From: JBBIOU01 sp037443205
GTDB taxonomy: Bacteria; Bacteroidota; Bacteroidia; Flavobacteriales_D; UBA2798
Direction: 5' to 3'
NCBI GenBank assembly: GCA_037443205.1
Contig: JBBIOU010000013.1
Coordinates: 19,830 to 83,829, forward strand
Length of the DNA stretch: 64,000 nucleotides
Shown one piece after another: positions 34,809 to 43,349 of this stretch (positions are counted from its first letter, which is position 1; each line of letters opens with the position of its first letter). The notes under the pieces were generated by a model. That model was not told the origin of the DNA, made no database searches, and was given only the letters and a program-made list of their open reading frames with translations. Both the position numbers and the translations under genes were made by a program.

Positions 34809-36418
34809 GCAACCGCTCCGATTTTGGGAGCCGCAGCTAAAATTTCTTTTGCAGTGCCTTGCTCGTATTGTGTAAAGTTCTTGTTAAACTGTTCGGCAAG
34901 TTTAGCCAAGGTATTATCATAAGCATTTTTATCGGACCAGGTATTTCGGGGATTTAATATTTCATCAGGTACATTAGGGCAGCTTACGGGTATAGCAAAA
35001 TTAAATACAGGTAGTATTTCGTATTTTACCTTATCTAAATCACCGTTTAGTGCAGCAGTAATAATTGCACGTGTATATTTTAAACTGATGCGGCTACCAA
35101 CACCATACGAACCACCGGACCATCCTGTATTAACCAACCATACATTTGCATTGTGTTCTTTCATTTTCTTGCCAAGCAACTCAGCATATTTTGAAGGATG
35201 CAGGGGTAAAAATGCTTTACCAAAACAAGCAGAAAAAGTTGTTTGCGGCTCGGTAATTCCTACTTCTGTTCCTGCAACTTTAGCGGTGTATCCCGAAATA
35301 AACTGATACATGGCTTGTTCGGGAGTTAATTTAGAAATGGGTGGTAGTACACCAAAAGCATCACAGGTAAGGAAAAATATATTTTTAGGGTTACCGCCAA
35401 TGGATGGAACAACCGCATTATTGATATGATGAATAGGATAGCTTACACGCGTATTTTCTGTTTTAGAACCATCAGAAAAATCAACGGTAGATGTATTTTC
35501 AAAAAATTCAACATTTTCAAGTATAGCACCAAATTTAATGGCATCCCATATTTGAGGTTCTTTTTCTTTAGTTAAATCAATGGTTTTTGCATAGCAACCG
35601 CCTTCAAAATTAAATACCGACCCATCAGCCCAACCATGTTCATCATCGCCAATTAGTCCTCTTTCGGGGTCGGCAGATAGGGTAGTTTTTCCGGTACCCG
35701 ATAAACCAAAGAAAATAGCTGTGTCGCCATTTTTACCTATATTGGCCGAGCAGTGCATGGACAGGGTATTTTTTTCGTGTGGTAATACATAGTTTAATAC
35801 CGAAAAAATACCTTTTTTAATTTCTCCGGTGTAACCTGTACCGCCTATAATAATCATTTTTTTTGTAAAATTTATGATGGCAAAATTATGCTGACGTGTA
35901 CCATCAATTTGCGGATTAGCTTTAAATCCCGGAGCGCATACAATGTGCCAATCGGCTTTAAAGTTTTCTAATTCTTTTAATTCAGGTCGTAAAAACATAT
36001 TGTAGGCAAACATGTTAGACCAGGGATATTCGGTTATTACACGTATGTTAATGCGGTAATTTGGATCGGCACAGGCATAAGCATCTCTTACATAGATGTC
36101 TCTGTTGGCAAGATATGCTTGCATGCGGTTATATAGTGCATCAAATTTTTCGGGAGAAAATTTTATGTTTACATCGCCCCACCACACCGTGTTTTCTGTA
36201 TTGCTGTCGCACACAATAAAACGATCCTTAGGCGAGCGACCGGTAAATTCTCCGGTATCTATGGCAAGTGCACCGGTGTCGGTTAATATACCTTGACCGT
36301 TAATTATTGTTTCTTCAACCAAATCGGACGGGGTGAGGTTCCAAAATACATTAGCACAATTATTTAGTCCTAATTGTTCAAGTGTTGATTCCTTGGGTTT
36401 AATTCCAAATTCGTTCAT
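34805..36418 (-). CDS. pckA: Phosphoenolpyruvate carboxykinase (ATP)
   Basis: A 537-residue ATP-type PEPCK converting oxaloacetate to PEP in gluconeogenesis. The kinase-1a loop is GLSGTGKTTLSADPERG, kinase-2 is IGDDEHGWADGSVFN, and FTGRSPKDRFIV and NTGWSGGSYGVGSRI are further substrate-site blocks. Length is normal. Together with pyk (41467) it sets the PEP/pyruvate/oxaloacetate balance. The start follows a TAACTTTG promoter motif by 26 bases. Confidence 0.97.
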   Translation of the reverse strand: MNEFGIKPKESTLEQLGLNNCANVFWNLTPSDLVEETIINGQGILTDTGALAIDTGEFTGRSPKDRFIVCDSNTENTVWWGDVNIKFSPEKFDALYNRMQAYLANRDIYVRDAYACADPNYRINIRVITEYPWSNMFAYNMFLRPELKELENFKADWHIVCAPGFKANPQIDGTRQHNFAIINFTKKMIIIGGTGYTGEIKKGIFSVLNYVLPHEKNTLSMHCSANIGKNGDTAIFFGLSGTGKTTLSADPERGLIGDDEHGWADGSVFNFEGGCYAKTIDLTKEKEPQIWDAIKFGAILENVEFFENTSTVDFSDGSKTENTRVSYPIHHINNAVVPSIGGNPKNIFFLTCDAFGVLPPISKLTPEQAMYQFISGYTAKVAGTEVGITEPQTTFSACFGKAFLPLHPSKYAELLGKKMKEHNANVWLVNTGWSGGSYGVGSRISLKYTRAIITAALNGDLDKVKYEILPVFNFAIPVSCPNVPDEILNPRNTWSDKNAYDNTLAKLAEQFNKNFTQYEQGTAKEILAAAPKIGAVA

Positions 36419-36443
36419 AATATATTTTCTTGGTTACAGATGG

Positions 36444-36451
36444 CAAAGTTA
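36444..36451 (-). promoter_or_regulatory. Promoter -7 element for pckA (TAACTTTG)
   Basis: A perfect TAnnTTTG on the minus strand, 26-33 bases upstream of the pckA start. No clear -33 TTTG at the usual spacing. Confidence 0.55.
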
Positions 36452-36542
36452 AGTATTTAAGCGCTTTTTATTTTATGTTAATTTTCAACAAAATGCGTTT
36501 TTTTGGTTCATATTTCTGATAGTAATACTTTGATTGGAAGTT

Positions 36543-36701
36543 TTTAAACCCAAATTCAGCATTAGAAATTTGAAATAAATCCAAATTTTCCGCCAGAGGC
36601 GGACTGAGTGTGTTGAGTGTCGTGTGGGATTTGGGTTATCCGCCATCAGGCGAGCATTACGCATGTTAATGCGTAATGTGGGATTAGAACATATTAAAAC
36701 A
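36543..36701 (+). repeat. Intergenic hairpin repeat, element R3
   Basis: It starts TTTAAACCCAAATTCAGCAT and contains three successive hairpins: TCCGCC-AGA-GGCGGA (36589-36603), CGCC-ATCA-GGCG, and CATTACGCAT-GTTA-ATGCGTAATG. Bases 36624-36684 are the inverse of R1 (2797-2857). It sits between pckA and the T9SS-tail remnant, in a 443-base spacer without an intact gene. Confidence 0.78.
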
Positions 36702-36857
36702 TTTTCTGTAAAAAATACATTAGGGCAGAGTATATATTCAGCAAATATTAATAAAGAACTTAACGAATTTGATTTAACTAATTTTTCTACAGGTATTTAT
36801 TGTGTTCAAATACAAACTCCTAAAAAAAATATTATTAAAAAAGCGGTAAAGCAGTAA
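36690..36857 (+). pseudogene. Orphan type A T9SS C-terminal sorting-domain fragment
   Basis: About 55 codons encode the last part of a Por-secretion tail (FSVKNTLGQSIYSANI, then FDLTNFSTGIYCVQIQ and KKAVKQ) and end in a proper stop. No exported protein precedes it: an open frame extends 22 codons upstream, but only through repeat R3, whose sequence is non-coding elsewhere. It is best read as the relic of a deleted T9SS substrate gene, truncated at the repeat boundary. A very small peptide gene is unlikely because the fragment lacks a signal peptide. Confidence 0.72.
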
Positions 36858-36861
36858 TTTA

Positions 36862-37530
36862 TTACTTCTTAGCTGTGGCTTTGGATTTAGCCACTTCTTC
36901 ATGTACGGGAATTTTTTTAATTTTTATTTTGCCTTGATGTATTTCTTGAACTATATTTTCAACAACTTTATCATTGCTCTCAATTTCAGGATAATATTTC
37001 AGTTTAAGGTTTGCTCCGCCCAAACGGGAAGCTGTTTGCCACATCATAGCCTTGATAGATCCTTGGTATTTTTCTATTATTTCGTATGCTGTCATGCCGG
37101 TTTCGCGATAAATTAATTTTACAAAAACTTTCCCCTCACTTTCGGTCATTTCTCTTACCATTTTTTCAAATCGGGCGTGTAATTCTTCTTTGTTAGTTTT
37201 TAATATTTTCTTTTTATCGCGTTTTCTTTTTTGTTCTTCCAGGTCTTCATCAATTTCTTTTAATAATTCTTTTATCATTATTGCGTATGGATATACTTTT
37301 TCTACCCTGCGTTTATAATAATAATATTTATTCCAATAATCTTTGTTTGAAGCTGTTATAATAACATCGTTTAACATTATATCGTAAAGGGTGTCGCCTT
37401 CTACAATTGTGACTTTAGCTAAATTTTTACCGGTCTTAGCTTTAAGGGTATCTCTTTGAATTTGGCTATACGCGTTAAAAAAATAACATATATATATTGC
37501 ACCAATTAATATACGCAAGAGCAAACTCAT
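36862..37530 (-). CDS. DUF4294 family protein
   Basis: A 222-residue exported protein. It has a signal peptide (about 1-22), then the DUF4294 core GDTLYDIMLNDVIITASNKD with YYYYKRRVEKVYPYA and a strongly charged central helix (EDLEEQKRKRDKKKILKTNK). The Lys-rich C-terminus ends in KATAKK. DUF4294 is Bacteroidota-specific and uncharacterised. Its stop lies 4 bases from the end of the T9SS-tail relic on the opposite strand. It lies downstream of accC, 37 bases away, on the same strand. Confidence 0.82.
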   Translation of the reverse strand: MSLLLRILIGAIYICYFFNAYSQIQRDTLKAKTGKNLAKVTIVEGDTLYDIMLNDVIITASNKDYWNKYYYYKRRVEKVYPYAIMIKELLKEIDEDLEEQKRKRDKKKILKTNKEELHARFEKMVREMTESEGKVFVKLIYRETGMTAYEIIEKYQGSIKAMMWQTASRLGGANLKLKYYPEIESNDKVVENIVQEIHQGKIKIKKIPVHEEVAKSKATAKK

Positions 37531-37567
37531 GCCTTATTAAACGAAATAATTTACACTAAGTTGTGAT

Positions 37568-39052
37568 TTAACTCCTGTTTTTTTTCCACTTAGAAACTTT
37601 TTCTATATCATTATTTGCCCGTGCTAATTGATTGACTTGTTTATTTTGTGTAACTATAACACTGATTAATGAGGCAACGAGGGCTTCATCTTCAAGGTGA
37701 TTATCAAGTTTATCGCCCGAAAAATATTTTGATACAAAGTGAGTATCAAATTGTCCTTTGATAAAGGATTGGTGTTGTAACACAAATTTGCAAAAGGGCA
37801 AGGTGGTTTCTACCCCGGCTATAATATATTCGTCAATTGCACGAATCATTTTATCAATGGCATTTTGGCGAGTAGGTGCGTGCACAATTAATTTAGCAAT
37901 CATGGGGTCGTAATAAATAGGTATTTCCATGCCTTGTTCATAGCCGTCATCTACTCTGATACCGGGTCCTTGCGGTCGTATGTAGGTATTTAGTATGCCA
38001 ATGTCGGGCAAAAAATTGTTTGCAGGGTCTTCTGCATATACCCGCACTTCTATTGCGTGTCCGTTTATTTTTAAATCTTCTTGTTTAAAAGATAGTTTTT
38101 CTCCCCGTGCTATTTTAATTTGTTCGGCTACAAGGTCAATTCCGGTTATCATTTCACTTACGGGATGTTCAACTTGTAAGCGGGTATTCATTTCGAGAAA
38201 ATAAAAATTCAAATGTTCATCAACTAAAAATTCAACTGTTCCGGCACCGGTATAGTTACAGGCTTTGGCAACATTCACGGCACACTTACCCATGGCTTCG
38301 CGTATTTGCGGAGTTAATACACAGGAAGGAGCTTCTTCTATTACTTTTTGGTGTCTGCGTTGTATGGAACATTCTCTTTCGAAGAGGTAAACTGTATTAC
38401 CAAAATTATCGGCCAATATTTGTATTTCGATGTGCCGGGGAGAGTTTACATATTTTTCAATAAATACGGCTCCATCACCAAAAGCTGATAGGGCTTCGCT
38501 GGTGGCGCGTTTAATTTGTTCTTCAATTTCGTTTTCATTGTTTACGATGCGCATGCCTTTTCCGCCTCCACCTGCCGAGGCTTTAATTAAAACGGGTAAG
38601 CCTATTTTTTTACAAATTTCTATGGCTTCGGTGGTATTACTTATAGCGCCTTCCGAACCCGGCACCATGGGTATTTGGTATTTTTTGGCAGCTTCTTTTG
38701 CCGAAAGTTTATCACCCATCATGTTCATGGCTTGTGGACTTGGCCCGATAAATGTAATACCTGCCTGAGTAACTTTTTCTGCAAATTCAGGATTTTCGGA
38801 TAAAAAGCCGTAGCCCGGATGTATCCCATCAGCGCCTGTTTTTAAAGCGGCTTCAATAATTTTATCAGCATTCAGGTAACTTAAATTACTTGGGGCAGGA
38901 CCAATATTTACAGCTTCATCAGCATATTTAACATGCATCGCTGTGCGGTCGGCATCGCTATAAACGGCAACGGTTTTTATACCCATTTCCTTACATGTCC
39001 GCATTATGCGCAAAGCTATTTCTCCTCGGTTAGCAACTAATATTTTTTTCAT
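37568..39052 (-). CDS. accC: Biotin carboxylase subunit of an acyl-CoA carboxylase
   Basis: 494 residues with an ATP-grasp fold. It starts ILVANRGEIALRIMRTCKEM; the ATP loop is ASAGGGGKGMRIV and the catalytic block EMNTRLQVEHPVSEMITG. It carboxylates biotin on a carrier protein for acetyl- or propionyl-CoA carboxylase. The C-terminus carries about 45 residues beyond AccC, without a biotin-attachment motif, so it is not a fused acyl-CoA carboxylase alpha chain. Neither accB nor a carboxyltransferase gene is adjacent, so which acyl-CoA is served is open. Confidence 0.92.
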   Translation of the reverse strand: MKKILVANRGEIALRIMRTCKEMGIKTVAVYSDADRTAMHVKYADEAVNIGPAPSNLSYLNADKIIEAALKTGADGIHPGYGFLSENPEFAEKVTQAGITFIGPSPQAMNMMGDKLSAKEAAKKYQIPMVPGSEGAISNTTEAIEICKKIGLPVLIKASAGGGGKGMRIVNNENEIEEQIKRATSEALSAFGDGAVFIEKYVNSPRHIEIQILADNFGNTVYLFERECSIQRRHQKVIEEAPSCVLTPQIREAMGKCAVNVAKACNYTGAGTVEFLVDEHLNFYFLEMNTRLQVEHPVSEMITGIDLVAEQIKIARGEKLSFKQEDLKINGHAIEVRVYAEDPANNFLPDIGILNTYIRPQGPGIRVDDGYEQGMEIPIYYDPMIAKLIVHAPTRQNAIDKMIRAIDEYIIAGVETTLPFCKFVLQHQSFIKGQFDTHFVSKYFSGDKLDNHLEDEALVASLISVIVTQNKQVNQLARANNDIEKVSKWKKNRS

Positions 39053-39105
39053 TTATGATAAATTGCGGGCAGCTAATATACAACAGAAATTACTTATTAT
39101 TGCTT

Positions 39106-39525
39106 ATGAAATATTTTGTTGTATTGTTTTTTTTGGGTTGTGTTTCAGAGGGTTTTTCACAAAAGAAAACTTACATCAATCAGTGGGATACCCTCGAAAG
39201 CGGAACAGTTGTTTATAAGCACATTAAAATTTCTGAACCGAAAAAATTCAAATTGCACGATTATTATAAAATTACCGAAACACGTGTAGAATACAGAAAT
39301 AAATCGGGAAAAATAATTTGTAAGCAATATATTGTTCAGCGCACCGGTGTTGATGCTTTGCCTTGCCATGAACTTTTATTTATTCAACAAGATTTTTTTA
39401 CCAATGGCATATTAAAATCGTATTGGAAAATTAAATGTGATTGTCATAAAGTATGGCGCAAAGAGTATAATAGTAAAGGGCAATTATTAAACAAACAGTA
39501 TATGCTGATAAAAAGACATTATTAA
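39106..39525 (+). CDS. Exported hypothetical protein
   Basis: A 139-residue protein starting at MKYFVVLFFLGCVSEGFSQ, a signal peptide; an in-frame ATG 17 codons earlier only adds a non-signal stretch. The mature part is basic and rich in Tyr/Lys, with alternating strand-like segments (GTVVYKHIKISEPKKFKLHD) and five cysteines (IICKQYI, LPCHEL, WKIKCDCHKVW among them). Strings like EYNSKGQLLNKQYM resemble one MORN-like beta-hairpin repeat. It is divergent from accC, 53 bases away. Function unknown. Confidence 0.65.
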   Translation: MKYFVVLFFLGCVSEGFSQKKTYINQWDTLESGTVVYKHIKISEPKKFKLHDYYKITETRVEYRNKSGKIICKQYIVQRTGVDALPCHELLFIQQDFFTNGILKSYWKIKCDCHKVWRKEYNSKGQLLNKQYMLIKRHY

Positions 39526-39633
39526 CCCTAAAAAGACATTTGATTTTTTTGGCTGCCGGCTTTCTGAGATTTTGTAAAAAATTTGATGCCATATTTTTTA
39601 TATTTTGGGTAATAAATTCTAATAAAATCTAAA

Positions 39634-39719
39634 ACGGGGTTAATCGCATTGACGTGTATATATACCCTCATTTACATTCTCTAAGCCATAGGTGGCTAAT
39701 GACAATTTTGGGTTTAATT
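39634..39719 (+). repeat. Intergenic repeat, element C
   Basis: This ~86-bp block aligns with elements A and B and ends CTAATGACAATTTTGGGTTT. Its terminal TTTAA provides the stop codon (39714-39716, minus strand) of the convergent outer-membrane protein gene, so the repeat reaches into a coding end. Confidence 0.65.
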
Positions 39720-40367
39720 TATTTTAATGGATAATCCTAAACGAATATTTACGCCTGTTGCCTGAAGGGTGTTTTTTAAGTTAGATATATCTTGTTCATC
39801 ACCGTTTATCCATAATTTATTCATTAAGAAGTTATGACCGGAATAACCCAATTGAAAATTCATTCCGATAAATTTTGCGAAATACCAATTAAACCCTGTA
39901 TAAAGCGAAAAATGTGGACTTTTAAAAAGGTATTTATACCTAAAACTGGTAATAAAGGTGTATATTCTGTTTATTTCCAGATTTGCTATTCCGTAATCGA
40001 GTGATAAAAACCAGTTGAATTTTTCTTTGTTGACGAGGTAAGCCCTTAGGTCTAATGACAAGGTATTTACTTTATTTCCATCAGCTTCTGCGTCTTCGGG
40101 GTCTTCTATATATCGTCCGGAGCTAAAATTTATACCTGCAGAGAAGGGTTTTATGAAGTTATATTGAGCAGTAAAATTAAACAAGGAAGTAAGTGCAGCT
40201 CTTGTATCTCTGTCAACTAAATTACCATAATAGGTTGATTCGTAAATTGTTTTGTGTAAACCGGTCTGATAATTTAATTGAAATGAGAATGTTCCTTTGT
40301 TATGTGCTTGAGAAAATAGATGCATGCAAACACAGGTAAGCAGCAAGGTGTTAAATAGTTTTTTCAT
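39714..40367 (-). CDS. Outer-membrane beta-barrel protein
   Basis: A 217-residue protein with a signal peptide (about 1-19). About eight to ten amphipathic beta strands with aromatic girdles follow (FSFQLNYQTG, FNFTAQYNFIKPFSAGINFS, HFSLYTGFNWYFAKFIGMNFQ). It ends in a strand VNIRLGLSIKIN. This suggests a small eight-stranded barrel; no enzymatic motif is visible. The stop codon lies in repeat element C. It follows the M42 peptidase gene by 5 bases. Confidence 0.75.
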   Translation of the reverse strand: MKKLFNTLLLTCVCMHLFSQAHNKGTFSFQLNYQTGLHKTIYESTYYGNLVDRDTRAALTSLFNFTAQYNFIKPFSAGINFSSGRYIEDPEDAEADGNKVNTLSLDLRAYLVNKEKFNWFLSLDYGIANLEINRIYTFITSFRYKYLFKSPHFSLYTGFNWYFAKFIGMNFQLGYSGHNFLMNKLWINGDEQDISNLKNTLQATGVNIRLGLSIKIN

Positions 40368-40372
40368 ATAAT

Positions 40373-41419
40373 TTATTTAAAATCCCAATTAAATTTATTT
40401 AAGTCTTGCAAGCAATTTTTTAATAAATCAATGCTTGCCTGTATATCGTTTTTATCGGCCATTTCAATTACCTGATGAACATGTCTGGTAGGAATAGAGA
40501 TACAACCTGCAATGGCCCCTCCGGCAACCATTCGTTGAAGACCTGCAGTATCTGTGCCTCCGGCAGGTAATATTTCGGGTTGCCATTTTATTTTGTATTT
40601 ATGGGCAGTATTTTTCATGTATTCAACCATTCTGTAATCGCTTATTACGGATGAGTCCATAATTTTAATGGCGGTGCCTGCACCTAAGCGGGTAATTTGT
40701 TCGTGCGTTTTAGAGCCCGGAACATCGTATGCAATGGTTATGTCTAATCCAAAACCAAAGTCGGGTTGAATGTTTAAAGCGGCAACGCTTGCGCCCCGGA
40801 TACCCACTTCTTCTTGCACGGTAAAACAGGCATAAACATCGTAGGGTATGTTTTTTAATTGTTTAAATGCTTCAATAAGTATAAAAACCGATAAACGATT
40901 ATCGAGCGATTTGCAGTTTACACAGTTGCCCATTTCTATTAATTCTCTTTGTCGGGTAACGGTATCGCCAATGCTTATATATTTTTCTACTTCTTTTTTA
41001 TCCATTCCCATATCAATAAAGTAGTCGCTTAAGGGAACTACTTTTTCTCTTTCAGCGGGACTCATAACATGAATGGGTTTGCAACCCATTACTCCTATTA
41101 AATCTTTTTTTCCGTGCACAATAACTCTTTGTGCGGTAAGTGTTTTAGGGTCAAATCCTCCCAAGGGTACAAAACGCAAAAAACCGTTTTCATCAATGTG
41201 CGAAACCATAAAACCTATTTCATCCATGTGTGCGGCTATCATTGCTTTTTTGGGTTCTTTACCTTTTTTAATAGCGGTAAGGTTGCCCATGTTGTCTATA
41301 AATATGTGGTCGGCATGATTTTTTATTTCTTTCAATACTAGTTCTCTTACCCGTTGTTCTCTGCCGCGTGCTCCTGCTACTTCGCAGATTTGTTTTAACA
41401 GTTGGATGTTTATGGCCAT
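40373..41419 (-). CDS. M42-family aminopeptidase (glutamyl aminopeptidase/endoglucanase M type)
   Basis: A 348-residue dinuclear-metal peptidase. Metal and catalytic residues are in AAHMDEIGFMV (His), CKSLDNRLSV (Asp), TVQEEVGIRGA (Glu-Glu), GLDITIAYD (Asp) and SIPTRHVHQVIEM (His). M42 enzymes form tetrahedral dodecamers in the cytoplasm and trim short peptides from the N-terminus. No signal peptide is present. It lies between pyk and the barrel gene in the same direction. Confidence 0.93.
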   Translation of the reverse strand: MAINIQLLKQICEVAGARGREQRVRELVLKEIKNHADHIFIDNMGNLTAIKKGKEPKKAMIAAHMDEIGFMVSHIDENGFLRFVPLGGFDPKTLTAQRVIVHGKKDLIGVMGCKPIHVMSPAEREKVVPLSDYFIDMGMDKKEVEKYISIGDTVTRQRELIEMGNCVNCKSLDNRLSVFILIEAFKQLKNIPYDVYACFTVQEEVGIRGASVAALNIQPDFGFGLDITIAYDVPGSKTHEQITRLGAGTAIKIMDSSVISDYRMVEYMKNTAHKYKIKWQPEILPAGGTDTAGLQRMVAGGAIAGCISIPTRHVHQVIEMADKNDIQASIDLLKNCLQDLNKFNWDFK

Positions 41420-41466
41420 ATTTTTTTAATTATAAATGAATGTTTGCAAGTTATAGATAAAGTTTT

Positions 41467-42885
41467 TTAAACATAGCTAAGTTTAAGCATATTTGATTTA
41501 CCCATTTCTTCTATAGGCATGCTGGCTATGTTGATAACCAAATCGCCATCATGCAGCATTTTTTCTTTTTTCAAAATGTATTTGGCATCGGCTATGGTAT
41601 GATCGGTACTTACGGTTTTGTCGTAATAAATTCCTTGCACGCCCCACACCAAAGCCAGAGTATTTAGTATGTGTTTATTACCGGTAAGCACATAAATTTT
41701 AGCTTTGGGGCGTTGACTGGAAAGTTTAAATGCCGTGTAGCCGGAGTGTGTCATGGTGATGATGGCTGCTGCACCTACGCGTTGCGCCAGACGTGTTGCA
41801 TTAAAACAGATACTATCGGTAATAAAGCGGTCATCTTTTTTATTTAGCGGAATACTTTCTTTGAAATAGATACCTTCAAATGATTCGGCTTCTTCAACAA
41901 TTTTACGTATGGTTTCAATAACTTTAACAGGATGTTTTCCAACGGATGTTTCACCGCTTAACATAACAGCGTCTGCTCCGTCAAAAACAGCATTGGCCAC
42001 ATCGTTAACCTCAGCACGTGTTGGCGAAAGATTGGTTATCATGCTTTCCATCATTTGTGTGGCCACAATAACAGGTTTAGCGTGTGCCAAACATTTTTGT
42101 ATAAGCATTTTTTGAATGAGGGGCACGTTTTGTAAAGGAATTTCAACACCCAAATCACCCCGGGCTACCATCAATCCATCTGTTTCGCTTATGATGTCGT
42201 CTATATTGTCAAGTGCTTCGGGTTTTTCTATTTTAGCGATAACTTTTGCGCGGTTTTTTCTGGCCTGGATGATGTGTTTAAGTTCAATGATATCTCTGGC
42301 AGAACGCACAAAAGATAGCCCTATCCAGTCAATATTATTGTCTAAAGCAAAATCTAAATCCTGCAAATCTTTTTCGGTAAGCGAGGGTAAGGAAACTTTG
42401 GTGTTTGGCAGATTTACTCCTTTTTTATTTGATAGTATGCCTCCTTGTATTACTTTGGTTATAACTTCGTCTTGTTGATTGGTTGATATTACTTCTAATA
42501 CCAGTTTTCCGTCATCTAATAAAACTTTTTCACCCGGTTTAACATCTTGCGGAAATTGTTGGTAGGTTATATATACTTTTTGTGCGGTTCCGATACATTT
42601 TTGGGTTGTAATTTTTAATTCATTACCCGGAATAAGTTCCACACCATTGTTTTCCATTTCGCCTACCCTTAGTTTAGGCCCTTGTAAATCGGCTAGTATA
42701 GCTGCGTTTATACCGGTTTCGGCAATAATGGTGCGTATATTTTCTATTACATTTTTATGGTCGTTATAAGTTCCGTGCGAAAAATTTATTCTGAATACAT
42801 TGCATCCCTCATATAACATTTGTTTTAAAATTTCGGGCGAAGAGGATGCGGGGCCAATGGTAGCTACTATTTTGGTTCTTTTCAT
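41467..42885 (-). CDS. pyk: Pyruvate kinase
   Basis: 472 residues. The N-terminal block KIVATIGPASSSPEILKQML, the active-site region GLSFVRSARDIIELKHIIQA with KVIAKIEKPEAL, the ADP/Mg motif MVARGDLGVEIP and MLSGETSVGKHPVKVI are all intact. It converts PEP and ADP to pyruvate and ATP in glycolysis. The C-terminal domain is of normal length with no fused PEP-utiliser domain. It is next to the IPExxxVDY gene, a common Bacteroidota pairing. Confidence 0.97.
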   Translation of the reverse strand: MKRTKIVATIGPASSSPEILKQMLYEGCNVFRINFSHGTYNDHKNVIENIRTIIAETGINAAILADLQGPKLRVGEMENNGVELIPGNELKITTQKCIGTAQKVYITYQQFPQDVKPGEKVLLDDGKLVLEVISTNQQDEVITKVIQGGILSNKKGVNLPNTKVSLPSLTEKDLQDLDFALDNNIDWIGLSFVRSARDIIELKHIIQARKNRAKVIAKIEKPEALDNIDDIISETDGLMVARGDLGVEIPLQNVPLIQKMLIQKCLAHAKPVIVATQMMESMITNLSPTRAEVNDVANAVFDGADAVMLSGETSVGKHPVKVIETIRKIVEEAESFEGIYFKESIPLNKKDDRFITDSICFNATRLAQRVGAAAIITMTHSGYTAFKLSSQRPKAKIYVLTGNKHILNTLALVWGVQGIYYDKTVSTDHTIADAKYILKKEKMLHDGDLVINIASMPIEEMGKSNMLKLSYV

Positions 42886-42926
42886 TTTTCAAATTTATGT
42901 AAAAAATGTTGGTTTTGTTTATGTTT

Positions 42927-43322
42927 TTAAAAGATTAATTTTTCTTTTGATTTCAGCTTGCTTAGGTCTATGGCCTGGGTCATTATGATGATATCTAATT
43001 GGCGCAATTTATCAATTATTTGTTGTGGCTCTATAAAACTATTGTTACGCAACATTAAGAAATAATCAATTTGTTTAAGCTCGGGTATTACCGGGGTGTT
43101 GTTCGTTTTGTTCGAAAATAAAAAATATTCTATATGATCTTCCTCGCTTTTATAATGATATAAGTCAAAGTATGAAGAAAATTCTTTTTCATCGGTTTTT
43201 TTTAATGAAATATTAAATAGCTTATTGATGCTCCAGCATAATTGATAGTCTTTGCAATGTGCAATGATGCCTATTAAATCGAAATTGTAGTCGGGTTCAA
43301 TATCCAGTTGATACTTTGCCAT
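42927..43322 (-). CDS. IPExxxVDY family protein
   Basis: A 131-residue soluble protein with the family's namesake motif, here IPELKQIDY (Ile replacing Val), at about residues 79-87. Aromatic-rich strands precede it (FDLYHYKSEEDHIEYFLFSN). The family is restricted to Bacteroidota and usually lies beside pyk, as here (41 bases upstream); its function is unknown. Confidence 0.88.
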   Translation of the reverse strand: MAKYQLDIEPDYNFDLIGIIAHCKDYQLCWSINKLFNISLKKTDEKEFSSYFDLYHYKSEEDHIEYFLFSNKTNNTPVIPELKQIDYFLMLRNNSFIEPQQIIDKLRQLDIIIMTQAIDLSKLKSKEKLIF

Positions 43323-43349
43323 TCAGAGCAAAGTAAACGAATAAATATG

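Noticed and set aside
36624..36689. Upstream extension of the T9SS-tail fragment as a real small gene
   Set aside because: The first 22 codons fall wholly in the hairpin repeat R3 and there is no signal peptide, which a T9SS substrate needs.
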